Virus record (IMG/VR): IMGVR_UViG_3300042346_001065
Span: 1 to 49,881 of that record
Reading direction: 5' to 3' (one strand)
Length of the DNA stretch: 49,881 bases
Source: a virus
A program made the position numbers and the translations under genes. The notes under the pieces were generated by a model. That model was not told the origin of the DNA. It was given only the letters and a program-made list of their open reading frames with translations, and did not search any database. Positions 1-6,557 of this stretch are shown here, in pieces (the stretch's first letter is position 1; each line of letters opens with the position of its first letter).

Positions 1-150
1 GAGTGTTCAGAGAATGGAGAGAACGGGGAAGTGTGGGATTATCGTGATGTAGACGATGATATGAAAGCCCCAGAAAGAGAAGACTCCAAAATGGCTTTTA
101 TGAAAGTCAACCCAGAGGGAGAGGAGTGGAGATTTGCTAAGTGGCTATAG
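1..150 (+). CDS. C-terminal end of an unidentified protein (truncated by the window edge)
   Basis: An open frame enters from the left edge and stops at TAG 148-150. The visible 49 residues are very acidic and end in FMKVNPEGEEWRFAKWL. I do not recognise the family. It lies on the same strand as the integrase and stops seven bases before the left att arm site, so it is probably the last gene on the other side of the phage attachment site. Length and N-terminus are unknown. Confidence 0.5.
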   Translation, partial: ECSENGENGEVWDYRDVDDDMKAPEREDSKMAFMKVNPEGEEWRFAKWL

Positions 151-231
151 CTAACAATTGATCAACAATTGGGATCTCAAGTACCCAAACACCCAAAAAC
201 CCCACGATATAAGGGTTTAACTACATTGAAT

Positions 232-278
232 ATACCTTGGGGTGGTAGGGGTCGCAGGTTCAAATCCTGTCGCTCCGA
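232..278 (+). pseudogene. 3' half of a tRNA-Pro(GGG) gene, integration core
   Basis: The sequence contains an anticodon arm (atacc, loop TTGGGGT with anticodon GGG, ggtag), variable loop, a proper T arm (gcagg-TTCAAAT-cctgt) and an acceptor 3' strand cgctccg with discriminator A at 278. No D arm or 5' acceptor strand is present upstream, so it cannot be a functional tRNA by itself. Phage-carried 3' tRNA fragments of this kind restore the host tRNA after integration. A terminator follows at 287-316. Confidence 0.8.
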
Positions 279-286
279 TAGACGCA

Positions 287-316
287 AAAGCCAGATTCTA
301 TAAAGGGTCTGGCTTT
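287..316 (+). terminator. rho-independent terminator after the tRNA fragment
   Basis: A 9-bp stem (aaagccaga with tctggcttt) and a 12-nt loop, running into a short T tract. It would end transcription of the restored tRNA-Pro or of the gene ending at 150, and it insulates the integrase. Confidence 0.7.
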
Positions 317-340
317 TTCCCGTCTGATGGTTGATAATCT

Positions 341-380
341 TCTATTAGACAAGATTAGACAAAATTAGACAAGATTAGAC
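341..380 (+). repeat. four phased 10-bp direct repeats upstream of the integrase
   Basis: Four consecutive decamers, tctattagac, aagattagac, aaaattagac and aagattagac, sit end to end at one-helical-turn spacing between the tRNA core and the integrase start. All four share ATTAGAC. Such phased arrays are typical of binding sites for integrase arms or an excisionase; which protein binds here is unknown. Confidence 0.8.
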
Positions 381-399
381 TGATTATTGATCATCAATT

Positions 400-1536
400 G
401 TGACTCAGAAGAAAGCACCCAAGGGAAGCGTACAGGTCAAAACTACCATCAGTTCGGCGGGGGTGGGGTGGCTCCGGCTGGTTTGGAGTCACCAGGGCAA
501 AAGATATTTTTTGAGCTTAGGATTGGAGGATAATCCCCTAAATCAGATGGTGGCTCAAAGACTCGCGCTACAGATTCAGGGTGACTGCGCCACGGGAAAC
601 TTCGATAGCTCCTTGATTAAATACAAACCGCAATCAGAAATAGAATTGAAACCCGTCACGGTTTCAGTTGTCGGGCTAATTGAACGGTATTTAATTTTCA
701 AACAGCAACAAATTGAATCAGAAACGCTATACAAATACAATCATTTCTTGCCTAGAATCCGAGAATATTTTGGTAACAATAGTTTAACTGAAAAATCCGC
801 TTTTGGCTTTCGTGATTGGCTGCTACAACACAACGAACCCGCCACAGTTAGGGAAAGAATTGTATTCTTAAATGCTGTTTATGAGTGGGGGATTAAGAAG
901 CAATTAGTTGAGGTCAATCACTGGACTGAAGTATCGGTTAAGGTTCCCCCAAAAAGAAGATTAAAACCATTCTCAATTGAAGAAATAAAACGGATTTTAG
1001 AAGGGTTTGCAACGGATCAATATTATTCCCATTATCTCCCTTATGTTGAGTTTTTACTGGGTACAGGTTGCCGCCCGGGTGAAGCAAACGGGCTACAGTG
1101 GAAACATATATCAGAAGATTGTGGAGAGGTTTTAATTAGCTGTAAATTAACGGTATCCGGTGAGCGGAAATCGACTAAAACTAATCGCGATCGCTTAATT
1201 CCACTTCCCCCTCGCCTTCAAAATATTCTCAAAGCAATCCGTCCGATTGACCCCGACCCGGAGGCTCCGGTTTTTGTCTCCTTGACTGGATTGCCAATTG
1301 ATTCCCACAACTTCAGGAATCGGGCTTGGAAACAGGTTTTAGCTAAGGTTGGCGTGGAATATAGAAAGCCCGGAAACTGCCGTCATACTCTGATTTCCCA
1401 CGGGTTATCGCAAGGGAAAAGCCCTGCTGAAATGGCAGAACTCGCAGGGAACAGAATTGAGACTATTTACAATAATTATGCTGGGAGCGTGATCCACCGA
1501 CCATCATTGCCTGAATTATTCGTCGATGACGAATAA
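400..1536 (+). CDS. int: tyrosine site-specific integrase
   Basis: A 378-residue tyrosine recombinase that would integrate and excise the phage at tRNA-Pro. The N-terminal part (about 1-90) looks like an arm-binding domain, 90-170 is the SAM-like core-binding region, and 195-365 is catalytic. Visible catalytic residues are R225 in TGCRPGE, R328 in NCRHT and the nucleophile Y360 in YNNYAG. The usual HxxR histidine is G325 and the late His is Asn (AGNR), as in many cyanobacterial integrases with an N-x-RHT...GN...HYAG pattern. GTG 400 is the first start after an in-frame stop at 388-390; it lacks a clear Shine-Dalgarno and overlaps an arm site. Adjacent to the tRNA-derived core, as expected. 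Confidence 0.93.
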   Translation: MTQKKAPKGSVQVKTTISSAGVGWLRLVWSHQGKRYFLSLGLEDNPLNQMVAQRLALQIQGDCATGNFDSSLIKYKPQSEIELKPVTVSVVGLIERYLIFKQQQIESETLYKYNHFLPRIREYFGNNSLTEKSAFGFRDWLLQHNEPATVRERIVFLNAVYEWGIKKQLVEVNHWTEVSVKVPPKRRLKPFSIEEIKRILEGFATDQYYSHYLPYVEFLLGTGCRPGEANGLQWKHISEDCGEVLISCKLTVSGERKSTKTNRDRLIPLPPRLQNILKAIRPIDPDPEAPVFVSLTGLPIDSHNFRNRAWKQVLAKVGVEYRKPGNCRHTLISHGLSQGKSPAEMAELAGNRIETIYNNYAGSVIHRPSLPELFVDDE

Positions 1537-1585
1537 ATTCCATAATCTGTTATAAACTGGTGAATAGTTATATGAGGTTGTTTTT

Positions 1586-1786
1586 ATGGTAAGACCCCAC
1601 GAACACAGGCAAGAAATCAAAGCCAGACTCAAACCAGAAGATAGGGAGAAGTTGAAAGCCCTCGTCGTTGGCATGGGTTATCGTTATTGGAGGCAGGACT
1701 CACCGGAACCCGCATGGACTGAGTTTTTGGAGGCGATCGCAACGGGCGATATAATTCTTTACAAAAAAGTCGGGGGAGGGGGTTGA
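1586..1786 (+). CDS. small hypothetical protein
   Basis: A charged protein of 66 residues starting MVRPHEHRQEIKARL, with a basic N-terminal helix, a WxxF-type centre (PAWTEFLEAIATGD) and a Gly-rich end. GAGG lies about nine bases ahead of the ATG. It contains a HIP1 octamer. It follows the integrase by 49 bases on the same strand, where phages often keep excisionase or small regulators, but no helix-turn-helix is obvious. Function unknown. Confidence 0.55.
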   Translation: MVRPHEHRQEIKARLKPEDREKLKALVVGMGYRYWRQDSPEPAWTEFLEAIATGDIILYKKVGGGG

Positions 1787-1811
1787 CCTTTTGGGATAAG
1801 TGGGGTACAGT
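1783..1811 (+). promoter_or_regulatory. candidate sigma-70 promoter
   Basis: TTGACC (1783-1788), a 17-base spacer, then TACAGT (1806-1811). The -35 matches consensus at five of six positions and the -10 at four. It would give a leader of about 85 nt for the gene at 1902, containing the hairpin at 1838-1863. Confidence 0.4.
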
Positions 1812-1837
1812 TATAAGTGCAGAAGGTTAAAAGTTAA

Positions 1838-1863
1838 GCAAGTAAGGTGGCTGCCCTACTTGC
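1838..1863 (+). other. leader hairpin
   Basis: gcaagtaagg and ccctacttgc pair at nine of ten positions around a 6-nt loop. No T tract follows, so it is more likely a transcript-stabilising or regulatory leader structure for the gene at 1902 than a terminator. Confidence 0.45.
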
Positions 1864-1901
1864 TCTCAAGTCAATCATTTTAGGTCAATTAGGAGTATAC
1901 C

Positions 1902-2243
1902 ATGAAAGTTAAAGTCTATTTCAATCTCCATAAGAGATGTTTTTCGGTAGTCGCCCTTGAAGGTGAAAATAAGGGGCGGGTAATAGCCCACGAAACAGAA
2001 GTTAAATTAATAAATGCTACATTCAAAGTTTCTGAAGCCGGACGGCAACGGGTGATCCGAGAGCAGCGTAAAAACGTCCACGCTTGCGTTGTAGGAACAT
2101 TGACTGACACAGTGAAAAACTGTGATCAAGCTGTTACTTACAACCCCTACAAATACAACTCATTTGTGTTTAAAAAGGATGAATCCCCTGTGTTGACGGC
2201 TCAAAACGTTTTGCTAATCAACAAGCAAATTTTTATCAACTAA
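1902..2243 (+). CDS. conserved small phage protein, function unknown
   Basis: 113 residues, MKVKVYFNLHKRCFSVVAL..., preceded by AGGAG. The motif set F-N-L-H-K-x-C-F-S-V, G-R-V-I-A-H, E-A-G-R-Q-R-V and R-K-N-V-H-A-C-V-V-G-T-L resembles a hypothetical protein I have seen in many unrelated tailed phages; I know no assigned function. No membrane segment or nucleotide-binding motif is visible. It lies 13 bases before a second small gene, suggesting a two-gene operon closed by the terminator at 2441. Confidence 0.7.
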   Translation: MKVKVYFNLHKRCFSVVALEGENKGRVIAHETEVKLINATFKVSEAGRQRVIREQRKNVHACVVGTLTDTVKNCDQAVTYNPYKYNSFVFKKDESPVLTAQNVLLINKQIFIN

Positions 2244-2256
2244 ACAGGAGGATATT

Positions 2257-2415
2257 ATGATTTATCGCATTACACGGGTCAAAACTGCGCCCAACAAGGC
2301 AAACAGACAAGGGTATTACCTCGAAGCCCTAAATGAACTAGAGGCTTTGACAAGGTTTTATACCCAATTCCCTGATTTTGTAGGGGAAGAATTAGAGTTA
2401 GAGGAATGGAATTAA
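2257..2415 (+). CDS. small hypothetical protein (52 aa)
   Basis: ATG 2257 has a strong AGGAGG a few bases upstream and the frame runs 52 codons to TAA 2413. The protein begins MIYRITRVKT and ends in an acidic tail EELELEEWN. It is probably co-transcribed with the gene at 1902 and is followed directly by a terminator. No family recognised. Confidence 0.65.
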   Translation: MIYRITRVKTAPNKANRQGYYLEALNELEALTRFYTQFPDFVGEELELEEWN

Positions 2416-2440
2416 AAGACCTCTAATTCAACTTAAAACT

Positions 2441-2469
2441 AACCAGGGAATATAAACCCCTGGTTTTTT
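2441..2469. terminator. terminator between convergent genes
   Basis: The stem aaccaggg / cccctggtt is followed by a T6 run on the plus strand, ending transcription of the small genes at 1902-2415. The reverse complement could partly stop the thymidylate kinase transcript, which ends at 2475. Confidence 0.8.
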
Positions 2470-2474
2470 GCTGT

Positions 2475-3071
2475 TTATCTAATCACAGGGACAGGAATAA
2501 TCCCCATCAGAATGCCAGATATTTCCTGAGTTATTCGGGTAGTTGTTTGCGTTGCGTTAATCACAATCCAGTTATTCTCCCTCGCCAATTCAAGATATCC
2601 AAACCGAACCCGATCTAAAAAAAGCAAGTCTCGTTCAACCTTGTCCAGAGGTTTGTCGAGATCGCGGCGCACCGCCACCTCAACAGGACAATCGAACAAA
2701 ATCACCATATCGGGATCAATTCCCCCCGTCGCCTCGTGATTTAGCTTCCTTAAATTATCTAAATTAAGCCCGTGCCCATACCCCTGATAAGCAAGAGTTG
2801 AATCCGTGTATCGATCGCACAATACCAAATCAGAATCTTCTAACAAATATCTAATCGTGGGATTGTGTTTAATCCTATCCTTCAGGATTAATTTAAGCTG
2901 CTGCTCCGGTGTCAAAAGCCCATTCTTTAATTCAAACCGAACGTCATAATCACAGGGTTCTCTTGTGATGTAAAACTTTAACTTTAACGCCGTGAAATGG
3001 TCGCAAAGTTTTCTGATTTGGGTTGTTTTGCCACTGCGGTCAATGCCTTCAAAAGCAATCAATTTACTCAT
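2475..3071 (-). CDS. tmk: thymidylate kinase
   Basis: dTMP kinase, phosphorylating dTMP to dTDP for phage DNA synthesis. The P-loop is FEGIDRSGKTTQ near the N-terminus, followed by TREP (substrate-binding Arg), DRYTDSTLAYQG (DRY motif) and a late region VERDLLFLDRVRFGYLELA. I chose the start at MSKLIAFEG because its ATG forms an ATGA overlap with the stop of the upstream nblA-like gene; an in-frame ATG five codons earlier is less likely. About 198 residues, close to bacterial Tmk. It would supply nucleotides from degraded host material. Confidence 0.9.
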   Translation of the reverse strand: MSKLIAFEGIDRSGKTTQIRKLCDHFTALKLKFYITREPCDYDVRFELKNGLLTPEQQLKLILKDRIKHNPTIRYLLEDSDLVLCDRYTDSTLAYQGYGHGLNLDNLRKLNHEATGGIDPDMVILFDCPVEVAVRRDLDKPLDKVERDLLFLDRVRFGYLELARENNWIVINATQTTTRITQEISGILMGIIPVPVIR

Positions 3072-3232
3072 TTCATCCTCATCCAATTTTTAATCAAATC
3101 ATCTTTAATCATATCTTGCCGTACTAATTGAATTATATATTCTCTAGCTTCCTCCAGTGTCAATATATCCACATTACGTTTAATTATCGCAAGTTTAAAT
3201 TCTTGCTCCATTGTTAGCTGTGTTGGTTCCAT
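3068..3232 (-). CDS. nblA: phage NblA-like phycobilisome degradation protein
   Basis: 54 residues beginning MEPTQLTMEQEFKLAIIKR. The pattern (M/I)EQEF-x-L, a central L-x-x-E-x-A-x-E-Y, then (V/R)RQ-x-M-x-KD-x-L-I-K matches NblA, a helical dimer that links phycobiliproteins to a Clp protease during phycobilisome breakdown. NblA genes are known in some cyanophages, where they are thought to remobilise amino acids or limit light harvesting during infection. The stop codon shares the ATGA overlap with tmk, so the two are translationally coupled. An AT-rich promoter region with palindromes lies upstream (3263-3328). The family call rests on pattern recognition, not alignment. Confidence 0.85.
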   Translation of the reverse strand: MEPTQLTMEQEFKLAIIKRNVDILTLEEAREYIIQLVRQDMIKDDLIKNWMRMK

Positions 3233-3262
3233 TTCCGTTGTTATAAGAATATCAACACATAG

Positions 3263-3328
3263 ATTATATCAAAAAATATTTTGATTTTTATATCTCTTTA
3301 ATACAGAATCAAAATATTTTTTTGATTT
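3263..3328 (-). promoter_or_regulatory. nblA-tmk promoter with paired AT palindromes
   Basis: On the minus strand a TATAAT (bases 3268-3263) lies about 31 bases upstream of nblA. Directly upstream, 3268-3285 is a near-palindrome (atcaaaaaatattttgat), and almost the same sequence inverted recurs at 3308-3326, about 40 bases away. The first copy fills the spacer/-35 region. Two spaced copies look like operators for a dimeric regulator. Confidence 0.5.
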
Positions 3329-3506
3329 ACCTGTTGCCAATTGCTCCTGATAATGGATTTAATTTGCCAATGCGTATTCTAATATTGCCTGATAATCAGG
3401 AAAGTGATAGGCTATTTGACCCCCAAGGAGTGAGAGTTCTTTTAGTGCGGATGCGTATCTATCCTTTGTTGGTGAATTCATTTTTTATTAATGCTTACTT
3501 AGGTTT

Positions 3507-3532
3507 AACCCCTCTAAATATTTAGAGGGTTT
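3507..3532. terminator. strong AT-flanked hairpin terminator
   Basis: A 13-base arm (3507-3519) pairs with 3520-3532 at all but one position, with T/A tracts on the plus-strand side. It ends any rightward transcript from 3330-3500 and may also catch the minus-strand transcript coming from 4600. Confidence 0.6.
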
Positions 3533-3541
3533 ATTTTTTGA

Positions 3542-3907
3542 TTAGCTCATGCTCAATATAAACGCCTCTTGTTCCTCAATGACTCGCCATTCCTGTCTAT
3601 CTTCTTCGAGCCAATTGATATTTTTAGCTAATTCGGCACAGTACATCGCCCGTTTTTGTTCAACAGTCCATCTAGGGAGCGCGAAGGCATCCGTAAACAG
3701 ATCCGCGTCGGATGATAAGGACTGATAAGCTAACAACGCCACGGCTTTCATTTTGCCCTGTTGCGCGGCGTAAATCTTGAGCCGTTGCCAGTCCGAGAGG
3801 GAGATCGTCGTTGCCTTTGTGCCACCGCCGTTGATGGAATCTAGTTCTGCCTCAACCGGTAAGCCGGTATAACCTATACCCTGAAGGGCTTTGAGTGGTA
3901 GAAACCT
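3542..3907 (-). pseudogene. decapitated KilA-like protein fragment
   Basis: An open frame begins directly after, and in the same frame as, the TAA ending the gene at 3908-4600. It encodes LKALQGIGYTG, later TISLSDWQRLKIY, and ends WRVIEEQEAFIL. These match the second half of the KilA-like domain of its neighbour (KTLERMGYTG, LSQSDF) and the fragment at 27780-28151. The first ATG (base 3751) would give only 69 residues missing the domain start. It reads as the 3' remnant of an older full gene whose 5' half was replaced. A shorter protein or stop readthrough cannot be excluded. Confidence 0.65.
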
Positions 3908-4600
3908 TTATTCCGGTTCGTAGGTTAAAACAATACCCATATCTTGACAATGAGACTCTACCAATAAAATAAAATCTGGACTCGCGCATCCAAAGAAGTG
4001 AATCCGTTTTTCATGCTCTGGATAATACTTTCCATAACAGAAAACCTGTCCTATAGCTTCTTTCCATCGTTTCCAATCTTTGATCTCGATTAATTGAGTG
4101 TCGGTTAAAATGTCGATTCTCCCAGCTAATGTTGAGACTTCGAGCTTTGCATTGAGTAAAGTTTTTGCCAGTTTCTTCTGTATGATCTTCTCGACTTGAT
4201 TAGGGTTTAATGTCTTTTTAATTCGAGGCTCTAACGATGTTGCACGTTCTATCTTTGAGTTTTTTGTTAGTAATCTCATGGCGTCTCTTTTTCCCTCAGA
4301 TGCAGCAAAAGATATTAAGACATCAAAATCTGACTGTGAAAGCGTCTGAGCGCACCGACCACCGCCATTAATACTTTCACATACTACAGGAATAAACTCG
4401 CCCGTATAACCCATTCTTTCTAATGTCTTCGAGGCTTTGCCAACCCTGCTAGTGATCTGAGTCAACCAGTTTTCCGCATACCCTAAAGCCAAACTCGCCC
4501 CAACCATCCCAACTCGGAACTCGCCATTGGGCATCATGTACCCATCAACAGAAATTCCTTCTACATATTCGATAGTTGCCCGTTGTGATTTAATTGTCAT
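3908..4600 (-). CDS. KilA-like domain plus PD-(D/E)XK-nuclease-like protein
   Basis: 230 residues with two parts. Residues 1-90 (SVDGYMMPNGEFRVG, ASLALGYAENWL, KTLERMGYTGEF, QSDFDVLI) resemble the DNA-binding antirepressor-type domain common in cyanobacterial genomes. Residues 145-230 contain LAGRIDIL, LIEIKDWKRWKEAIGQV, YGKYYPEHEKRIHFFG; D in RIDIL and E-x-K in EIK match the active-site pattern of PD-(D/E)XK nucleases. A paralogue lies at 27152. Its leader carries a hairpin also found before that paralogue. It may sense or cut DNA; catalysis is inference. Confidence 0.7.
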   Translation of the reverse strand: MTIKSQRATIEYVEGISVDGYMMPNGEFRVGMVGASLALGYAENWLTQITSRVGKASKTLERMGYTGEFIPVVCESINGGGRCAQTLSQSDFDVLISFAASEGKRDAMRLLTKNSKIERATSLEPRIKKTLNPNQVEKIIQKKLAKTLLNAKLEVSTLAGRIDILTDTQLIEIKDWKRWKEAIGQVFCYGKYYPEHEKRIHFFGCASPDFILLVESHCQDMGIVLTYEPE

Positions 4601-4629
4601 TGTGACTATTTCCTTAATTAATGGTTACG

Positions 4630-4679
4630 GCTCCTGGGTGCGACGAACACCGCGAGGAGCATTTCTATTATTAATTATA
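4630..4679 (-). promoter_or_regulatory. promoter -10 and structured leader hairpin, copy A
   Basis: On the minus strand: TATAAT (4679-4674) in the run TATAATTAATAATA, then a hairpin at 4660-4630: GCTCCT, CGC, GGTG, 7-nt loop, CACC, C, AGGAGC. The outer stem has 6 bp, the inner stem 4 bp, with an asymmetric 3/1 internal loop. The same architecture, with two compensated base pairs in the outer stem, occurs at 27070-27119. It sits near the predicted 5' end of the transcript, about 30 nt ahead of the start codon. Confidence 0.7.
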
Positions 4680-4706
4680 TCAATATTTTATTAGTTTGTC
4701 TGTTAA

Positions 4707-4829
4707 TTAAGCCACGTCAAACAAACTTAATTGCTTAAATTCCGGTTGTTTTAACTCCATGATTTCTAACTCTGTTTCTGAATATTCCCTGGGTTGGGAG
4801 ATGCGATCGTGTGATACAATATAATCAGA
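4707..4829 (-). pseudogene. C-terminal remnant ending in a beta-clamp-binding motif
   Basis: A 40-codon open stretch on the minus strand ends ...ETELEIMELKQPEFKQLSLFDVA. QLSLF fits the consensus for peptides that bind the DNA polymerase sliding clamp. The only ATG leaves 17 residues, and the upstream part is cut by a stop at 4830-4832, next to the start of the divergent exonuclease gene. It is best read as the tail of a lost DNA-processing gene. Confidence 0.4.
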
Positions 4830-4847
4830 TTATTGGGTAACAACACA

Positions 4848-5489
4848 ATGGAATATTATTTTGACACCGAGTTTATTGAAGACGGAAAAACCATTGACTT
4901 AATTTCTATTGGGATTGTCGCGGCTGATGGTAGAGAATATTATGCAATCAATGAAGACTGTGATTTTTCTAAAGCCCATCCTTGGGTTAAAGAGAATGTA
5001 ATTACTCAACTACCAGAAAAACACCCTCAACCGCCACGGGAAAACGGATCTTCAGATAAGTGGGAAAAATCAAAACTATGGAAACCTAAAAGTCAAATTA
5101 AAGAAGATGTTGCTTTATTCCTTGGTTGTCGCCACTCATTCTACATTCCCAACCCTAAAAACTGGATCGAAAAACAATACTGGAAACTTCCTTTTGTAAA
5201 TATAGAAACTAAAGTTGAATATATACTAGAAAAAGACACACCTCAACCTGAAATTTGGGCTTATTATGCCGATTATGATTGGGTTGCCTTCTGTCAACTG
5301 TTCGGCACTATGATGGATTTACCAAAAGGGTTTCCCATGTACTGCCGAGATATAAAACAACTCTGTGATGAACTTGGCAATCCAGAAATACCAAAGGACA
5401 GAATAGAACACAATGCCCTAGATGATGCCAGATGGGTTAGAAAAGCCCATTTGTGGTTAAGAGATTATCAAATCAATGGAGTCCGGTGA
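4848..5489 (+). CDS. DEDD-type 3'-5' exoribonuclease (Rv2179c-like)
   Basis: 213 residues from ATG 4848; the first residues MEYYFDTEFIEDGKTIDLIS contain the D-x-E of exonuclease motif I and are nearly identical to the start of Rv2179c-like enzymes, which usually begin here, so I prefer it to the TTG at 4833. AYYADYDWVAF supplies the second Asp motif and HNALDDARWV the final H-x4-D. Such enzymes trim RNA 3' ends. A TATAAT-like box lies just upstream. The stop overlaps the next gene (GTGA), giving a two-gene operon. Confidence 0.85.
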   Translation: MEYYFDTEFIEDGKTIDLISIGIVAADGREYYAINEDCDFSKAHPWVKENVITQLPEKHPQPPRENGSSDKWEKSKLWKPKSQIKEDVALFLGCRHSFYIPNPKNWIEKQYWKLPFVNIETKVEYILEKDTPQPEIWAYYADYDWVAFCQLFGTMMDLPKGFPMYCRDIKQLCDELGNPEIPKDRIEHNALDDARWVRKAHLWLRDYQINGVR

Positions 5490-5980
5490 TACAGCAAATA
5501 ACAGGATTCACAAGACAAGAAACAATTCAATTAACTAACTGCACATCCAGTCGGATTGCTTATCTGGAAAAGATGGAGTTAATAATTCCCACTCGGTACG
5601 GGGCAATTGGAGGCAAGCCAACGGTTATATTTAGCTATGGGCAATTGCTAGGGATTCAGGCTATTCGAGAATTAAGACTAGAGGATGTTCCATTGCCAAC
5701 GGTAAAAAGACTCATTACCTTTTTGGAAAATGCCAGTTATGCCGATATTTCAAAAGATAAATTATTGATCGCAATGAACGATGATATTTTTTGGACTCAG
5801 AAAGATTGGTCTGATTTTGCCAACAATATGCCAAAAAGCCTCAAGAAAGCCAGTAAGGAGAATAAGAATATTTCTTGGTACATATTGATAGTGATTCCTA
5901 TGGGAGATATTATTGATGAAATTTTTAATACAGCTAAAAAAATCAATTTTCAGGATTTCCAACAGAGAATAACTTGCTAA
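5486..5980 (+). CDS. MerR-like transcriptional regulator
   Basis: 164 residues. The N-terminal 75 contain a winged-helix pattern like MerR proteins: GFTRQETIQLTNCTSSRIAYLE is the helix-turn-helix and the following RYGAIGGKPTVIFSYGQLLGIQAI is the wing and helix 3. The C-terminal half has no Cys-rich sensor and no recognised effector domain. I chose GTG 5486, which overlaps the upstream stop (GTGA) and has GGAG close upstream; a GTG at 5453 would overlap the exonuclease by 37 bases. It might control lysogeny genes. Confidence 0.7.
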   Translation: MIQQITGFTRQETIQLTNCTSSRIAYLEKMELIIPTRYGAIGGKPTVIFSYGQLLGIQAIRELRLEDVPLPTVKRLITFLENASYADISKDKLLIAMNDDIFWTQKDWSDFANNMPKSLKKASKENKNISWYILIVIPMGDIIDEIFNTAKKINFQDFQQRITC

Positions 5981-6082
5981 ACTTCAAAACAATCACCGTG
6001 AATAATTTGATTAAGCATAATAATATTAATTATTTAGTCTATCAATATTATAATACAAACCCAATATCTTCACCAATAAAAA

Positions 6083-6113
6083 TAACCCAACAATCAATAA
6101 GATTCCTGGGTTA
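6083..6113 (-). terminator. terminator for the leftward small-gene and tail block
   Basis: On the minus strand TAACCCA pairs with TGGGTTA around a 17-nt loop and is followed by a T-rich run. It lies 42 bases beyond the stop of the last minus-strand gene (6155). The remaining bases of 5981-6154 are AT-rich with no convincing gene. Confidence 0.65.
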
Positions 6114-6154
6114 GTATCGTCCAATTTCAATCAGTGTGCATCATTATTATAACA

Positions 6155-6556
6155 TCATATTTCATAATCAATCATTGCCGAAACCAAAGGTTTTCTTTCT
6201 GGAAATAAATCTTTAATTGACCTGACAGCATCAGTATAACACTGACCGAGATATGTCCCATTATCCGTAAAACTAGCGCGGGTCTCGGCAACAGCCCACC
6301 ATCCAGACCGACTCCTGAACTCAATATACCAATAACCATAGTCGGTATTTTCTCCCGTTGTTTGGGATATTAAATTATTTAATTGTTCCGTTCTTGTTCG
6401 CATTCGCAACATCATTTCCTCTCTAATTTTCCCTTGAAGTTCCCAGATATCTTTTTTTATCATGTCGTTCATCTGATTAGCTAATCTCATTTTATGCCCT
6501 GAATCCGTAATATCCTCGTATTCGCTTATTAACATTTGCAACAACTCAATATCCAT
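6155..6556 (-). CDS. hypothetical protein
   Basis: 133 residues from MDIELLQMLISEYED. GAGGTGGG lies just upstream, and the start is one base after the stop of the preceding gene. The N-terminal 70 residues are helical and charged; the C-terminal half (DYGYWYIEFRSRSGWWAVAETR) is aromatic and beta-rich. It is the last gene of the leftward operon. No family recognised. Confidence 0.55.
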   Translation of the reverse strand: MDIELLQMLISEYEDITDSGHKMRLANQMNDMIKKDIWELQGKIREEMMLRMRTRTEQLNNLISQTTGENTDYGYWYIEFRSRSGWWAVAETRASFTDNGTYLGQCYTDAVRSIKDLFPERKPLVSAMIDYEI

Positions 6557-6557
6557 G

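Larger units (their letters stand above)
157..400. other. attP: phage attachment site (attP-like): tRNA-derived core flanked by matching arm sites
   Basis: A 15-bp sequence, attgatcaacaattg at 157-171, recurs with one change as attgatcatcaattg at 386-400. The two copies bracket the tRNA-Pro 3' fragment (232-278) and a set of phased decamers (341-380), and the integrase gene starts at base 400. Tyrosine integrases use a core identical to the bacterial target plus arm sites on both flanks; having both arms around one core is the attP arrangement rather than attL or attR. The right arm copy overlaps the integrase start codon, so integrase binding could also repress its own gene. The site call is strong; the attP versus att-junction distinction is inference. 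Confidence 0.65.

Noticed and set aside
200-278. A complete tRNA-Pro gene
   Set aside because: The anticodon arm, T arm and 3' acceptor strand are present, but no D arm or matching 5' acceptor strand exists upstream; only the 3' half is there.
341-380. A CRISPR array
   Set aside because: The units are 10 bp, contiguous and without spacers; no cas genes are visible.
3322-3525. A rightward gene of 67 codons
   Set aside because: It needs a TTG start without ribosome site, begins in the palindrome region and ends inside a terminator hairpin. Its composition is not convincing.
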